A stretch of DNA of 64,000 bases from NCBI GenBank assembly GCA_021904315.1, contig CM038914.1, forward strand, positions 6,014,001 through 6,078,000. Reading direction: 5' to 3'. Of this stretch, positions 1 to 12,189 are shown in pieces (position 1 is the stretch's first letter; every line of letters starts with the position of its first letter). This DNA comes from Sphagnum magellanicum (lineage: Eukaryota; Streptophyta; Sphagnopsida; Sphagnales; Sphagnaceae). The notes below the pieces were generated by a model. The model was not told where the DNA came from. It saw only the letters and a list, made by a program, of their open reading frames with translations, and did no database searches. The position numbers and the translations under genes were made by a program.

Positions 1-3000
1 TTGTGACCTCGTCAATCAATGGACTGCCAGAATGTGAGGATGTTGTATTAAGCTGCCATGTCATTGAACTCTAGTTGTAGGCAAAGTTGTGATATAACTG
101 AACTTGGTGGCATGAATCTGTTTAAGGCTATTGTGTACAAGCATTTGGCAGTTTATGAGAGTTTAATGTCTTCAAAGGAAGGGGCAGGGACAGTCCATTT
201 TTTGAAGGGAGCACTCTGGCTATGGTTGAACCAGCCCTGCCCTCTCTTTATGCTCATTCCTTTCCTGTTTCCTATTTGAAGATTACTTTCGGTATTAGCC
301 CCAGTCTGAAACTCTATTGCTTTTCTGCTGAGTTACAAGGCTGAAGAAGCACAAAAGGTAAACACATCTCAGCAGATCTATTTGGGGTCTAATTCATCTA
401 TGTGAATCCCATATTGCTGTGTCATCATTTCCTGCAGTTTTGGTTACTGTTTTTGGCATCCATCTTAATTTGGAGACTACAGATCTAGATTATACATTCC
501 TACTGGTACAGACTAGTGGGAAATCTGTACGCAGTCAAGTTGTGTCAGATGCCTGAAGATGGCAGGCATCTGACAGATATGCTACAACAATATAGTGGCC
601 AGAGCATTTGAGAGTTAAAAGTGACAGGATCAATGAGTAAAAGAAGTAGTGGACTTTAGTCAGCTAAATTTTACAACTCTGATATTTGAATTCGTGCCAA
701 AAGCTTGGATTGTGTTTTTGATGACTGGTCAGAAGTTGTAACAGGCTAGGTGAAAAATCAATGTTATTCAGGGGAACCTTCCCAAGTGCAATTTCCCACT
801 CCAGGCTCTGCAACGATGGTTCCCATAATTTCTCTCTGGTGGGGTTGTTTAGTTGGCAGGGAACCTTGACCATTGGTTTTAATCAATCTTAGCCATAGAG
901 CGAATGGAACTCCTTGGCCATTCCATGGGTGTCAAGGCAGTATGCCTTGGACCTTGGGCTGACCCTCGGTTCCCAGAGCATAATGCCCTGACAGCAGGGC
1001 CTTCCCTTATATAGAAATTTCTGTCAAGCATGAAAATCAGGGGGAGAGTTGGACCTTCACAAAAAATAAGGTTTGGTAGTGTTGAGGTTCTTTAGTTTAA
1101 ATGTGCTTCAACTTTTGAAACCAATTAGGAGTGCAGTTGGGCTGAAACAACACTGTTCTGTGCACCACTATTGTTATAAAACATGTTCACAAAATACTAT
1201 TGCAGCTACTGATTGCAAAATGCAAATTTTAAGTGATGGTGCAGAGTCCTGACATCAGATTATCAGGACAATGACATTGTACAACAGGTTTTCAAACAAT
1301 TTGAGTTCATGTGTATGTTCATTTGGTGCATTAAAATAATTGAATTCCTTGTTGGATATGGGTTCAAAATATCAATGAACCAATAGATGCACATTCATCT
1401 TGTCAAAGATTACTTTATGTGGACACCATACATGTTACTGGCAATTATGGAGAATGGCATGATGGTGGCAATTGGATCAAGGATGTCAAGTGGATTGGTT
1501 CAACAAAAACAGTGTTCCAAAGCTTGTCAAATCAACTTGTGCATCAAGATATTCTAAAACTTAGTTGCAAAAAAAATTGATTTATGAGAACTAGTGACAA
1601 AAAATGGCCATTGATGCAGAATTGAATATTGTTTGAAAACGTATATTATTGTGTCCTAGCTCCTTGGATGCATACATTCTGAAAACATTGATCACAAAAC
1701 ACTTGACATATAATTGGCAAAAGTTAATGATATCTAAGGTGGTAATCCTTGATATGGCACAAGAGCAAGAGGGGCATGTAATAATCTGAACTCTTGCTTC
1801 TGAAAATTTTGTGCGTTGACAGCTTTCCCAATGACACAACCATGTTGGAGATGATCCCATCTATTGTTCATCCATTAAGTTCAACCTACAATGGTAAAAG
1901 TCACCATTTTGAATTGTGTGGAATTGCAACTCAGAAAATTGCAACTGGTTTCATGGATAGGGATTAGTTTTCAATGATGTCCAAAAGTCTTGAAGTGGTG
2001 GACGTTGGAATTTTATGGATCCATAAAATAGATATGCATGGAGCCTACAATTTCCTCAACCATAGGTCTCAACTGACCGCATGAAAATTTGAAGATCATG
2101 ATAGTCCACCTTTGTCATCTTGGACATTGTAAGCTTTTACCCCATTCCAAGAATTGTTCCATGATATGTCCACGACCCCCTTAAAGAGTGTACAAGAACA
2201 TTGGAATTCACTTCAATAATGTTTTTCTCTTTTTGTGTTGAGGTATTTGATTAAAGTTTCATAGTATCATCACAAAAGTGTCTTAGAGATTATGACAAGA
2301 GTGCAAGTTTCAATAAGTCCTAACAAAAAGGGTTGTGAAGAACACTTGGAGATCATCTTAGGGGGAAACAATTGGTGATACTATGATAAGTGCATCAAAT
2401 CATATTCTTCATTGGGAGCCTGAGTACAAGGACAACCCAACATGGACACCATTTCATATGGAAGTGACCTTCAAGACTAGGCTGTTTTCAAGCATTTGGT
2501 GCCATTTCACGTTCATAACATAGGAGGAATTTGAGTTGGCCCTATTAATCCTTGGAACCCAATTAAGTTGTTGGTCAGATGTCCAACCTTGTCAAATTGT
2601 CCAGTGCAAGACAGAACAAGGAAAGCATGCATGTCAAGTCTGTGGATTATGCAAGTTTCTCCAAGTCACCAAAGAAACAAATGCTTCTTCAAACCATCAA
2701 ATTAGGATGTCTGAGCACATAATTCTCCTTTTTCCATACTGACTTCACATCACTGTAAGTGTCAAAAAGCTGCTATCCTTGTGTCAACTCAGGGATCCCT
2801 TGAGTATCAGTTCTACTGGTATGGATCTGAGGCATTGTAGTTTGGAACTTGGAAAAATGCAGCACATCAGCAGACATTTCCAGCCAACTAATCCAGAGTG
2901 AATCCTGGCAAAAGTTGCACCTAAAGGAAAAGATTGGTTGATCTAGTTGCCTTGGCTCTAAATCAAAGGGATAACCACTTTAAATCATAGGAGATGTATG

Positions 3001-3600
3001 TACACCCATTACTTCAACAGGTAGCATTCACTCAACAACATACTTATTCTTCAATTTAGAGAAACCTATGTACGAAATTGTGGAGAAATCTCCACAGCAA
3101 CAATCTGAAGATTGTCGACAATGTGTGCAGTCATAAGCTTATAAGAGTTACTCCCAAAATGTCAGACCGTCAACTTCAGCATGAATAGCAGTGACAAGCT
3201 AGCATGACTACCCACTGACTTCATCAGCTCCCAACAGTGGGTGTACATCATACAAAATCTGTGTCCTGAGTTTCTGTCACATTTCCACAACAAGAAATAG
3301 AAAGATTCAGTCACAATGTTGGCCAGGAATTGAGACATAGCTAATAAAAAAAGTCAATAGCATCCTCATTCAACAAGAAGTTTCTGAGGGTAAGCTTCAC
3401 TTCATTATAGCTTGTCCCTGTAAAAGCAAGCATTGAAGCTAAAAGCAATAGAGGCCTACATAGAGAGTAATCGTTGTAGCAATAAACCAGAAGTATAATT
3501 CAATCTACACCCTTGCAGGGACAAGCAAGATTACAATTGCAAGAGACAAGCTGGTATTAATTTGAACTTAAAGTAAAGAAGGCAAATGTAAAACTCAATG
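1..3600. other. Intergenic, no gene recognised
   Basis: I see no gene I can name here. Short open stretches occur, for example around 58-279 and 2536-2742 on the plus strand, but none shows a domain, splice context or codon pattern that I recognise. Base composition is more balanced than in the AT-rich stretches further right, so a remnant of an old gene or element cannot be excluded. Confidence 0.4.
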
Positions 3601-3634
3601 TACAAACTGCCAATGCCACATTCTGAGGCTGTAG

Positions 3635-3640
3635 TTTATT
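3635..3640 (-). promoter_or_regulatory. Candidate poly(A) signal of the CUE gene
   Basis: On the minus strand this reads AATAAA, about 80 bases downstream of the CUE-gene stop codon. The position fits a plant near-upstream element, but plant poly(A) signals are loose, so this is only a candidate. Confidence 0.4.
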
Positions 3641-3718
3641 ATCAATAAAGATAGATGCTTATCAAAACCATGAATATGAAGAGGAAAGGAATGATTTGAT
3701 ACATAGAGAGGGCAAACC

Positions 3719-4612
3719 CTAGAAGATGTCAGGGTGGAATCGGCCAGGCATGGAACTTCCTTCCTGAGCTTTTTGGAGATGCAGAGTTAGAGAATAATTA
3801 GTCAATTCGAGTGTCCGGACTTGCTCCTGATACTGAGACAAAAGTTTTTTCACTTGTTGAAGCTCTCGTGTTCGCCCCTCATGCTCCATTTGCCTCTCAT
3901 GCTGTATTGCAACAGCTCTTTTCAAAATGTAGTTGTCACGGACAAACCCCTGAAGCTGCTCTTTCAATGCATTGTTTTCCTTCAGCTGCACTTTGACAAT
4001 GGCTGCAGACCGGGATGCTACTGTCTTCTCGAAAGCTTTAAGGGTGTGGGTTGCCCTGGATCTGGCATCATTCAAATCTGCGGCGTTCATCATCTCTCTC
4101 ACCAGAAGTTCCACCCATTCCTCACCCTCCAATTGTTGCAGCGATGCTGCCGCTGCATCCACTTCCTCCCCATGAGAACTAGTCGAGGGGGATGGAGACT
4201 CCATACCTCCAAGACTGGAACAACGGGCAACAGCACCAGAAACAACATCCTGGCTAGAAGAACCAGCTAGTCCTGAAGAAGACAATCGCAGACTAGTCAA
4301 GCTCTTGATTGCATGATCCAGGTTGTTACCGCAAGACTCCAGCACTTTCTCTACAAGCTTTTCTTCCATCTCAGGGAAGAGGGCATAGAGCTGCAGCAGA
4401 ACCGAGCCCTCAGAGTGATGCCCGGAGGACCCGGCCTCCAGGCAGGCTTCAAAAGGAGTGCCACTTATGGTGCTAGGCAGGGGGGAAGCTGCTGCACTAG
4501 GAAAACGGATGGCAGAATTGGTGGCCTGAGCAAAGCGCAGACGCTTGGCTACAGGCGGGGAACTGTGCAAATCCTCAAACACAGACCGCTTTCCACAAAC
4601 TGCGGCAGACAT
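3719..4612 (-). CDS. CUE-domain (ubiquitin-binding) plant protein
   Basis: Encodes 297 residues from the ATG at 4612; the open frame extends a few codons upstream only through non-ATG codons. The N-terminus (Met-Ser-Ala-Ala-Val-Cys-Gly-Lys-Arg-Ser, then a Pro-Pro-Val-Ala-Lys-Arg-Leu-Arg basic patch) resembles a conserved family of land-plant CUE proteins. Residues about 71-106 form the CUE-like helical segment, with LYALFPEM (the Phe-Pro pair) and a later Leu-Asp-His-Ala-Ile. CUE domains bind ubiquitin, so a role in ubiquitin signalling is inferred; no enzyme activity is expected. A Ser/Gly-rich linker follows, then from about residue 175 a long charged helix with heptad-like Leu/Ile spacing, probably a dimerising coiled coil. 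The coding part is a single exon and GC-richer than its surroundings, and it looks intact. The exact cellular role is unknown to me. Confidence 0.88.
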   Translation of the reverse strand: MSAAVCGKRSVFEDLHSSPPVAKRLRFAQATNSAIRFPSAAASPLPSTISGTPFEACLEAGSSGHHSEGSVLLQLYALFPEMEEKLVEKVLESCGNNLDHAIKSLTSLRLSSSGLAGSSSQDVVSGAVARCSSLGGMESPSPSTSSHGEEVDAAAASLQQLEGEEWVELLVREMMNAADLNDARSRATHTLKAFEKTVASRSAAIVKVQLKENNALKEQLQGFVRDNYILKRAVAIQHERQMEHEGRTRELQQVKKLLSQYQEQVRTLELTNYSLTLHLQKAQEGSSMPGRFHPDIF

Positions 4613-4694
4613 TGCATCCAACAATTCCCCGTTCTCTCTGCCTTTGTCTATCTGTGAACCCTTGCCCTCTCCCTCTTCTCTTCCTCCTCCTCAC

Positions 4695-5120
4695 CTGAAA
4701 CCCTTCCAAGAGCTAAGCTTCTCCTCCGCATTCCACCCAAAACCACAGCATGTAAACCGCACATCTGACCACATTTCTAACCTTCCCAAAAACCCCCAGC
4801 AGACCAGAAACAAAATTCAACTCCGCAACAATCAGATCCTCAACCCTAAAAACCAGAACCCTCCCAAAAACGCCAAACTCGGGCGAACAAGAGAGGGTAC
4901 ATACAAGAGAGAGAATTTTACACATTCCACCCAAAACCACAACATATAAAGCGCACATCTGACTACATTTCTAACCTTCCCAAAACCCCCCGGCAGACCA
5001 GCAACCAAATTCAACTCCACAACAATCAGATCCTCAACCCTAAAAACCAGAAACCTCACAGAAACGCCAAACTCGGCCGAACAAGAGAGGGTTACATACA
5101 AGAGACGGTATTTTACGCAC
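4695..5120 (-). other. Candidate 5'UTR intron of the CUE gene
   Basis: On the minus strand a good donor (AAAG followed by GTGCGT at 5120) and a plausible acceptor (TTTCAG ending at 4695) flank this stretch, which lies just upstream of the CUE coding start and has no coding character. It almost exactly contains the 194-bp tandem duplication. This is inferred from splice-site appearance only; a transcript could instead run straight through. Confidence 0.35.
4729..5117. repeat. 194-bp tandem duplication upstream of the CUE gene
   Basis: Two head-to-tail copies (4729-4922 and 4923-5117) match along their whole length with scattered substitutions and small indels. Each begins CATTCCACCCAAAACCACA. 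The level of divergence suggests the duplication is not very recent. Minus-strand open frames across it are products of the repeat, not a gene. Confidence 0.85.
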
Positions 5121-5667
5121 CTTTCAAAACTCTGAGAATCTGGAGCCGTTTGAAGCTCAAGCCAGTCGACGACAAGAGCAGCGCCTTGGGAAGATTTTCC
5201 AGACGAACTTCTTCACAAAGTGTTGGTTCATGAGAGTTCCTAGGATGGTCTAGAAAGAGTGGGGGGATGGGGAGACGATAGAAGAGCAGCTGTACAGAGG
5301 AAGGAAGAGCAAAGTGGGCATGGAAGAAGCGTTAAGATTTTATTGTGTGTGTGGGAACAAAAAGCCAAGGACATTTTGCCCTCGTGCGCCTCTAGGGTTT
5401 GAACGCCGTGTGCATTGCATGCCCGTCCATGATCCCCAGCCACGCTCTACCCTAAACACTCTCGTGAAAAGGGAGGGGAGGCTTATTCTGGTACTCTTGC
5501 TATCTCACGGAGGGGCAGAATGGCCTATTCTGCCAATTTGTGACCTCAACCGATTCTGCCGGCCTTTTCCGCAGGAGTGCTCATTTTGGGCCAGAGTGAA
5601 CCAGCAGCACCCACCCCAGCTACCATGAACTAAGGGAAGCTAGGTGGTCAGGAAACAGTCTTGTAAC

Positions 5668-5836
5668 TAGGTAGGTAGGTAAGTACGGTTGTTAGTAGGT
5701 AGGTAGGTAGGTAAGACCAGTGTTGGCCGATTCTTTGAAATTCTGAGGGACTGCGCCTGTTACGGTTCTTTGGCCAAAAAAAAAATCAGAATAAAAGAAT
5801 CCCTGTCACCTATTTTCCTACCTACCTACCTACCTA
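5668..5836. repeat. (TAGG)n and (CCTA)n tracts in inverted orientation
   Basis: A TAGG-rich tract at about 5668-5714 is followed, after roughly 100 bases, by a CCTA tract at about 5817-5836. The two are complementary and could pair. The same tetranucleotide recurs at many other places in the window. Confidence 0.8.
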
Positions 5837-6234
5837 TGTATAGGACTTACTTGATGATTGTGTTACCAAGGTGAAACTAAGGTGATACTAACTCAGTTGA
5901 GGTTCATCCATCAACTGAGTCATCCAGTGGATGGTGCGCCAGTGGGTGGGGTGCTGCTGGGTCATTCTGGCCCTGGATTTGTATTGTGGAGTGTAGGGAT
6001 CACAGGCCCATCATTCATTGTCCCTGTTTCACTGTGCTGCCCGTGTGAAAATTTGAGCTTGCCCGCCTGGCAATGGCTGTATCCAGCACATTCCGTAACA
6101 TAAAAGCATCACTCTCCTCCACTCCCGCAGAATTGGCAGCAAAATCAGTTGAGGGTATGAACGGGCAGCAACACTGGGACAATGGCCCATACATACCCAG
6201 CAGACTCCATTGCTCAAATGGTTTTCTTCATCCA

Positions 6235-6330
6235 TTTACATAATGATCATGCGGATTTACACAGTGTCATGTAGATTTTACATAAAGATCATATGGATTT
6301 ACACAATGCCCATGTGAATTTTGCAAAGTG
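6235..6330. repeat. Short degenerate tandem repeat, period about 42 bp
   Basis: The segment starting TTTACATAATGATCATG repeats 42 bases later as TTTACATAAAGATCATA, with a partial third copy. No coding or element context is visible. Confidence 0.55.
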
Positions 6331-6939
6331 GTTTTGTAGATTTACCCGTAGTCTAGGGTCGGTTTCCACATTGACAAAACGAATAATTATTTATTTTCGA
6401 TAATTGAATTTGCTTTTAAATTTTGAAATTATATAATATTTTCCATCATCTACTCAAATATTGTGTGTTATGATTAGTGAAATTATTGAGAGTGTAGCCT
6501 ATGATAATTATGATGATTTCCAACAAAATTTTCATATTTTCACAAAATTTCATTTCACCACTTTGAGGATTATTTAATGACGAAACTGACCTTAGGTTAA
6601 GGTATAGGTCTTGAGCCCCCACAAGATCCTCCCCACCATTGTGAAGGGGGGCTAAAATGTGGCAGAAAAGGCCACATGGAAAACATTTGTTATAAAGGAC
6701 ATTTTTTTGGGGGGGGGAAATCAACATGGTGTTTTTTTTCCAATTTTTTTTAATCTTTCAAAAGTGGTGAATTTTTTTTCCGGAAAAAACATGGTTTTTC
6801 TAACCTTTTTCTTTTTAAGAAAAATCCACAAAAAAATGAAATTTTGTTGCCAAGAAAATCATTGAGAACTACCTCTAAAAAACCATTTTATTGTTCACAT
6901 TGGCTTTGGATCCAACATGTCTAGAACATTGCGTGATTG

Positions 6940-7745
6940 TGTTTGTGGAAGGGAGCTTGTGAGATTAAGAGTGATTTTCAGTGTTGCGGAACTTCTCTCC
7001 CTTTCAAAGATAGAACCGGTGGGCAAGAGTAGGGTGTATAGACACCTAACTGACGGTTCTCAAATATCAAATAACGGGTTCTAGACACTTGACCAGAGGC
7101 TCGTCAAAAATCAAAGAGCTGGATTTGACCCTTAACCAGGGTTCTAAAGGAAAGAGAAACGGGTAAAAAAACATACCCTAGATTGCAGGTTCTTTGCTGG
7201 TTCTTTCATAAAAATTGCCAGTTCTCTGAAAATTTTTAAATACCTGAAACCAGAGGTTCTTTCAATTCTTTTTTAAAAATTAAAATCCAGAGACTTTTGA
7301 GTTTGAATTTTTTTCAAAGAAAACCCCAAATGAAGGTTCTTTCATTTCTCAAATTTTAGGAGACTAGAACTGGAGGTTATTAGCAAAATGAAAGAACCAC
7401 ACAACATTGGTTATTTCCATTGTTGTGTGGGTATTAGAGCCAGCTACAGCTACTCACATGTTATCAACCCAGGTATATATGCTCACCCAGCAGGTTGTGA
7501 AAAAATATTTTTAAAAACCAGTTTTTATTTAGAACCTGGGTTCTCAACTTTTTTGAAAATTTCAAAAACCCACCTTTCTAACCACCAATTCTTTCATGAA
7601 AACTGCTGGTTCTTTGATGTTTCTGAAATACCCATAACTCACAAATCTCTAATTCTGATTTTTTCTCACAAAACAGGAACCAGTGGTTCTTTGATTCTGA
7701 AAATTTTAAAGAACCAGAACCACCAGTTATTTAAAGAAATCGAAT
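6940..7745. repeat. Region dense in GGTTCTTT / AAAGAACC
   Basis: At least ten copies of GGTTCT(TT) or its complement AAAGAACC lie in about 800 bases of AT-rich DNA. Near the middle is a perfect hairpin with 10-base arms (CCACACAACA at 7397-7406 and TGTTGTGTGG at 7421-7430). It may be a degraded foldback element; no open frame of note. Confidence 0.5.
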
Positions 7746-7749
7746 GAAT

Positions 7750-10700
7750 AACCGCACACAACACTTGTTACTTTCCTGTTTCACAACTTGTTGGGTAAGA
7801 TGAAGTTTGAAACTTGGAACTCTTGGAGGCTAAATGCTTGAACTTAGTCAATCATTGAGTGTGATGTATAATATATATGTGGTAGACTGTAGGGGTGTGC
7901 TCACTTGATATTGGTGTGCAATGTGCACTATGCACTTGAGCCCTGAATATCCTATGAGCTTAAGGTGCATAAGCCAATTTTTGTGTGTGATGCATAAAAG
8001 GGTGCAGAAAATAAGATGCAACTTAGAAGTGCCCAATCTTTCCTCAAATCTAGACCTCGTGATAATTTAATTAACCATGTTGATATATTGAAGTTATCCT
8101 AGAAGTCACCCTCTGTTTCACCCCCTATCTCCTCTGCTTTCTCCCCCTATCCCCTCTTTCAGTGGTATCCGCAAAGTATGGTATAAAATGCTGAAGCTCA
8201 GCATTTAATGCATCAGGTTCGAGAGTAATTATGGTAGTTGTACAGGTAAGAGCCATGAAAATATATGTAGCAGCAGTGCAGGCACTCAGGAAAAAGGAAA
8301 CACAGGATGAAACTCAGTTTACCACCAAAATTGGTGGAAAAACTAGTTTGGGTCTCAGTTATTTCCTTTTGTAAAATTTGCATTCCCAGTTAAGTGTTTG
8401 ATGTCCTCTTATGCAGAAACTGGCCGTTCTTGCCCCTAATCGCTTGACTTTAAAGATAACTCTATTGGGTAAAAGGTTTTCATTTTAAAATATTTCCCTC
8501 ATGATGAGACTATGACAAATGATGATGGGATGAAACCCTAAGGAGGACACTGCCACCAGCAGAAATCTGAAGACAACATATTATTGGGTGGCTAATGGTG
8601 AGGTGATGGCAGTATACTTTCTATTATGGCTATTTTTTTTACATTGTTGTTCATTTACAAGTAATGGAAACTATGGGCTTTTACTTTCAACAGTGTCTGC
8701 TCTGTTGTAGTGTTTTTGTTGGGTGCATTTATGGTGGTGTGGAGTGGTTTACGCAGAGGCCTTGATGGATGAAAGACAAGGAGTTGAAGAAGAAGAAGAC
8801 AAGGAAGGAGTTGCATGTTGGGTAGCAAGGGTGGTTCGACAAATTGTCAAAAAGGGAGGTGATAAGTGTTCTTTGGTTTTGGGAGGACAGTATGTGTGTA
8901 GGATGCAGATTACTGTATTCGAGGGGATTCTATGTTGAAGCAATGTAGATTCCACTGTGCTAGTTGTTTCAACAAATTAGAATTGGTAGAAGTATCTGTT
9001 TTCAAGGTTGATGACCAAGGGCATGATGAAAAACTTATGGATCTCAATGAGCGGCCGTTCTAGTTATTCTTATTGTCAGTTTTGAGTTGTGTGTTGTTTG
9101 GGGTGAATGTGATGATTGTTTTTCATGAGAAAATACCCTTTAAGTTGGGAGCTCTGAAGGAAATTTGGGATTTGTCAAGGTTCAGAATCTGTGAATTAGG
9201 CATTTCAAAGATTGGGATTCCATTTATCAAACTCATGAATAGTCCTATGTGTCAAGTTGAAGTGTGGGGTGTTCTAATTATAAATGTCAAGGTTGGTGTT
9301 GTTGTACTAATGGCCAATTGTTGAGTCTTTGGACTTGATAAAGTTTTAAAAGTGGAATTGCCAGGGGAATTATGGGGTACAATTAGTTTTTCTTATATGT
9401 GTGGTTTTATGGGGATGGAAGTTCTGAATACAGGGTTCAATGGTCTCTTATGAACAAGAAAGATGGAACATGGTTAGTTGAGCTCTAGAGAGAAAGAAAG
9501 ATTGGAGAGATCTAACCCCTAGAGACCTTTAGTCACTTGATGCGTGGTGCTAAATGTAGGAATTTATGTAGATTTTCATTGGTGGTATTTAAGGTTTAAG
9601 GAAAGGACTACCATAGACAAGTGAATCTATGTAACTATCTTATGATGAATTGACCTAGTAGGCACATTGTGTATGCCTTTGTTTTTCATTACAAGATTGT
9701 CTTGTCATGCACAATAGATGAAAAGTAACAGACACAATGTGCATGAAAGTATTATATTTTGTACAATAGCAAAAATTTGTTCATTTGAGTCCCAACTCTT
9801 TGATTTTTATCCACATGTTTATGTCAACTATGTTTGTTTTCCTATATTTGATGTGGATTGTTCATGAAATGATTTGTTGCATAGTCTCAATTTGAAGGCC
9901 CACGAATTGGGTTGATTTATTAGTTTGGGTCAAATTCAATTCATTTGGGGTAGATTAACATGTTATTGTGTGTTTGTGTTAGGGTGGACTGTGGGTGCAA
10001 TTGCTTTCATTGCAAAGTGGATGCAAATGCTTTCATTGCATGATGGCTACAAAGTCCATATGAACTAATTTCAAACACCCCCCAAAAATCACTTTATGTT
10101 TGAATTTGTTCATTGGATATATTGGCATGCATTATGCATTACTTGCATTCTTCAAAGTTCCATTCTAAATCCTGATGTTTCAAAAATTGAACTCCCTTTT
10201 CAGCATTTCGGTTGGTCATGGGTATTGTACGCATGCAACCAAGGCCAAATTGTCATGCCACATCATTACACAATTGATAATTTTTTCAAAAACGTATTAT
10301 GGAACAACAACAATTAATTACACTTTAGTACACGCCTTGGTCAAACCCATTCCCACACAATAATAGCATTCACCTTACCGAGCTTGTTGACTATAACCCA
10401 CATGTAACTTGCACAATGTCCAATTAGCTTACCTTTCACCCCCAATAACAAATATTGGATTTTTCTAAAAAAAGGTATTCAATTAATTAAATCATGTAGG
10501 AAACTGCACATAATAGTAGTATGTATATATACTAATGAGAATTTCCAAAAAAAATTTGTTGCCTTCAGATACTTTTTTATGTAAATGGCAAGGCCATAGT
10601 GTAAACACTACACACCCTTTGTTTTTATTGTTGTAATTGTTTCAATCACTAGCTATTGACAATTGGAAGTTCTTTTGCAATTTGCACACTAAACAACAAC

Positions 10701-11760
10701 AACCCCTTGTATTGTAGAAAACCGTGCAAGTTTTCACATTGTGTAATAACAATTTTGTACACATAATGTGAATGGGAGTTGTGTGTGTAGAATGCGATCC
10801 ATTCCTTAGTCTTTGTTTGGCTTAGTAAGGGATTAGAGCTCATCTTTTCAACTAGGAGGCAACATTTCAATTAGCCTCCACTAAACATTATGTTCATTTT
10901 CCTTAAATTGAAAGGTCTCTTTAATTTTTGGCCGATTCTTGAACTCTAAGGTATGGGAATTCCAAAGCTCCCTTATTGTTTTAAGGCCATTCCTATGAAG
11001 TTGCTCTAATATCTATTTATAGATATCCAAAATTCTTGGCCTTTGAATTGAATAAACCACTAAACCTTCACATTGCAAATTTCTTCAGCCATAGTCAATA
11101 GTTTTTTTTAGGATTTGGGGAATATCAAAAGGGTGACTTTTATTAGTTCAGTTTTGGTGTTTTTATGGCGATATTACAAATAAATATGAAGCCTCTCCCT
11201 AATTAGAACTTAAATAAGTTGAAATTAAATTACATGAAACAAAAAAAACTCATGGAAAGTTGGCAAACACTCTATTTTTTAAGCAACAAAAGTTGGCTAC
11301 ATCTACAAAATGAAAGTATAAGTCTACAACCTCTCTACTATATTGTAGGCATGGCAATTAAACTTTTAGGTTATTGAAAAAGTAATGACAAATGTGTACA
11401 ATAAATCATTATTTATCAATGGAAAGTAATGTGACAAAATTCAAGTTGTCACACCTATGATTTTATTATAGGCATTTGTTAGTCCCTTTTTTATGGTGCA
11501 TCTAGCTATATATTGTTATTAAAACAAAGACAAGTTATAGTGGGAGGGTTAGGGTAAATTGTTTTGAACTAGTATAAAAACATGATTTTTCAAGTTATCC
11601 AAGTTGATTATTTTTTTTTTTAACATGTAAAATGTCCATTTTGACTAGAGGTTCACTATATGAATGGATATTACAATTAATGATTGTTCAATTTGATTAA
11701 AGATGACCCATTCGACTATTTTGTCGAATGGGACATCTAGTTAGATTGAACAAACAAAAA
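7750..11760. other. AT-rich intergenic DNA, nothing recognised
   Basis: I see no gene or classifiable element. A short plus-strand open frame at 8723-8938, continued in broken form to about 9320, has a Glu/Lys-rich stretch but matches nothing I know. The rest is homopolymer-rich sequence with many in-frame stops. Confidence 0.4.
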
Positions 11761-11764
11761 TAAC

Positions 11765-12180
11765 ATCTAACCTACCTACCCACCTACAATACCTAAGTAC
11801 TAAGTAGGTAAGTAAGTAGGTACCTACTATGGTACCTAGGTAGGTAAGTAGGTAGCTACCTACTATGGTACCTTGGTAGATAATAAGTATCTAGGTACCA
11901 TAATAGGCTAGTAGGTAAATAGATACCTAGATACCTATCCACCTACCCTACCTAAATACCACGTAGGTAAGTAAGTAGGTATTATGGTAGTTATTTACCT
12001 ACTTACCCACCCTATTTACCTACTATGGTATTTAAATACCTACTTATTACATGTACCTAATTATTATGGTACCTATCACTTGCTTACTTATTTACTATGG
12101 TACTTAATTCACCATAGTAATTAGCTACCTAGGTCATTTTAAATTATCTACTATGGTGGGTGGGTGGATAAGCTAGGTTT
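11765..12180. repeat. Palindromic TAGG/CCTA minisatellite
   Basis: About 415 bases made almost entirely of TAGGTA/TACCTA words in both orientations, with repeated blocks such as CTACTATGGTACC and GGTACCTAGGTAGG. Because the basic word and its complement alternate, single strands could fold into many alternative hairpins. No open frame. Confidence 0.8.
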
Positions 12181-12189
12181 AGGTTAAAT

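Noticed and set aside
4313..4949. Plus-strand open frames across the CUE gene and its upstream duplication
   Set aside because: Antisense to a well-supported coding region and to a tandem repeat; no domain.
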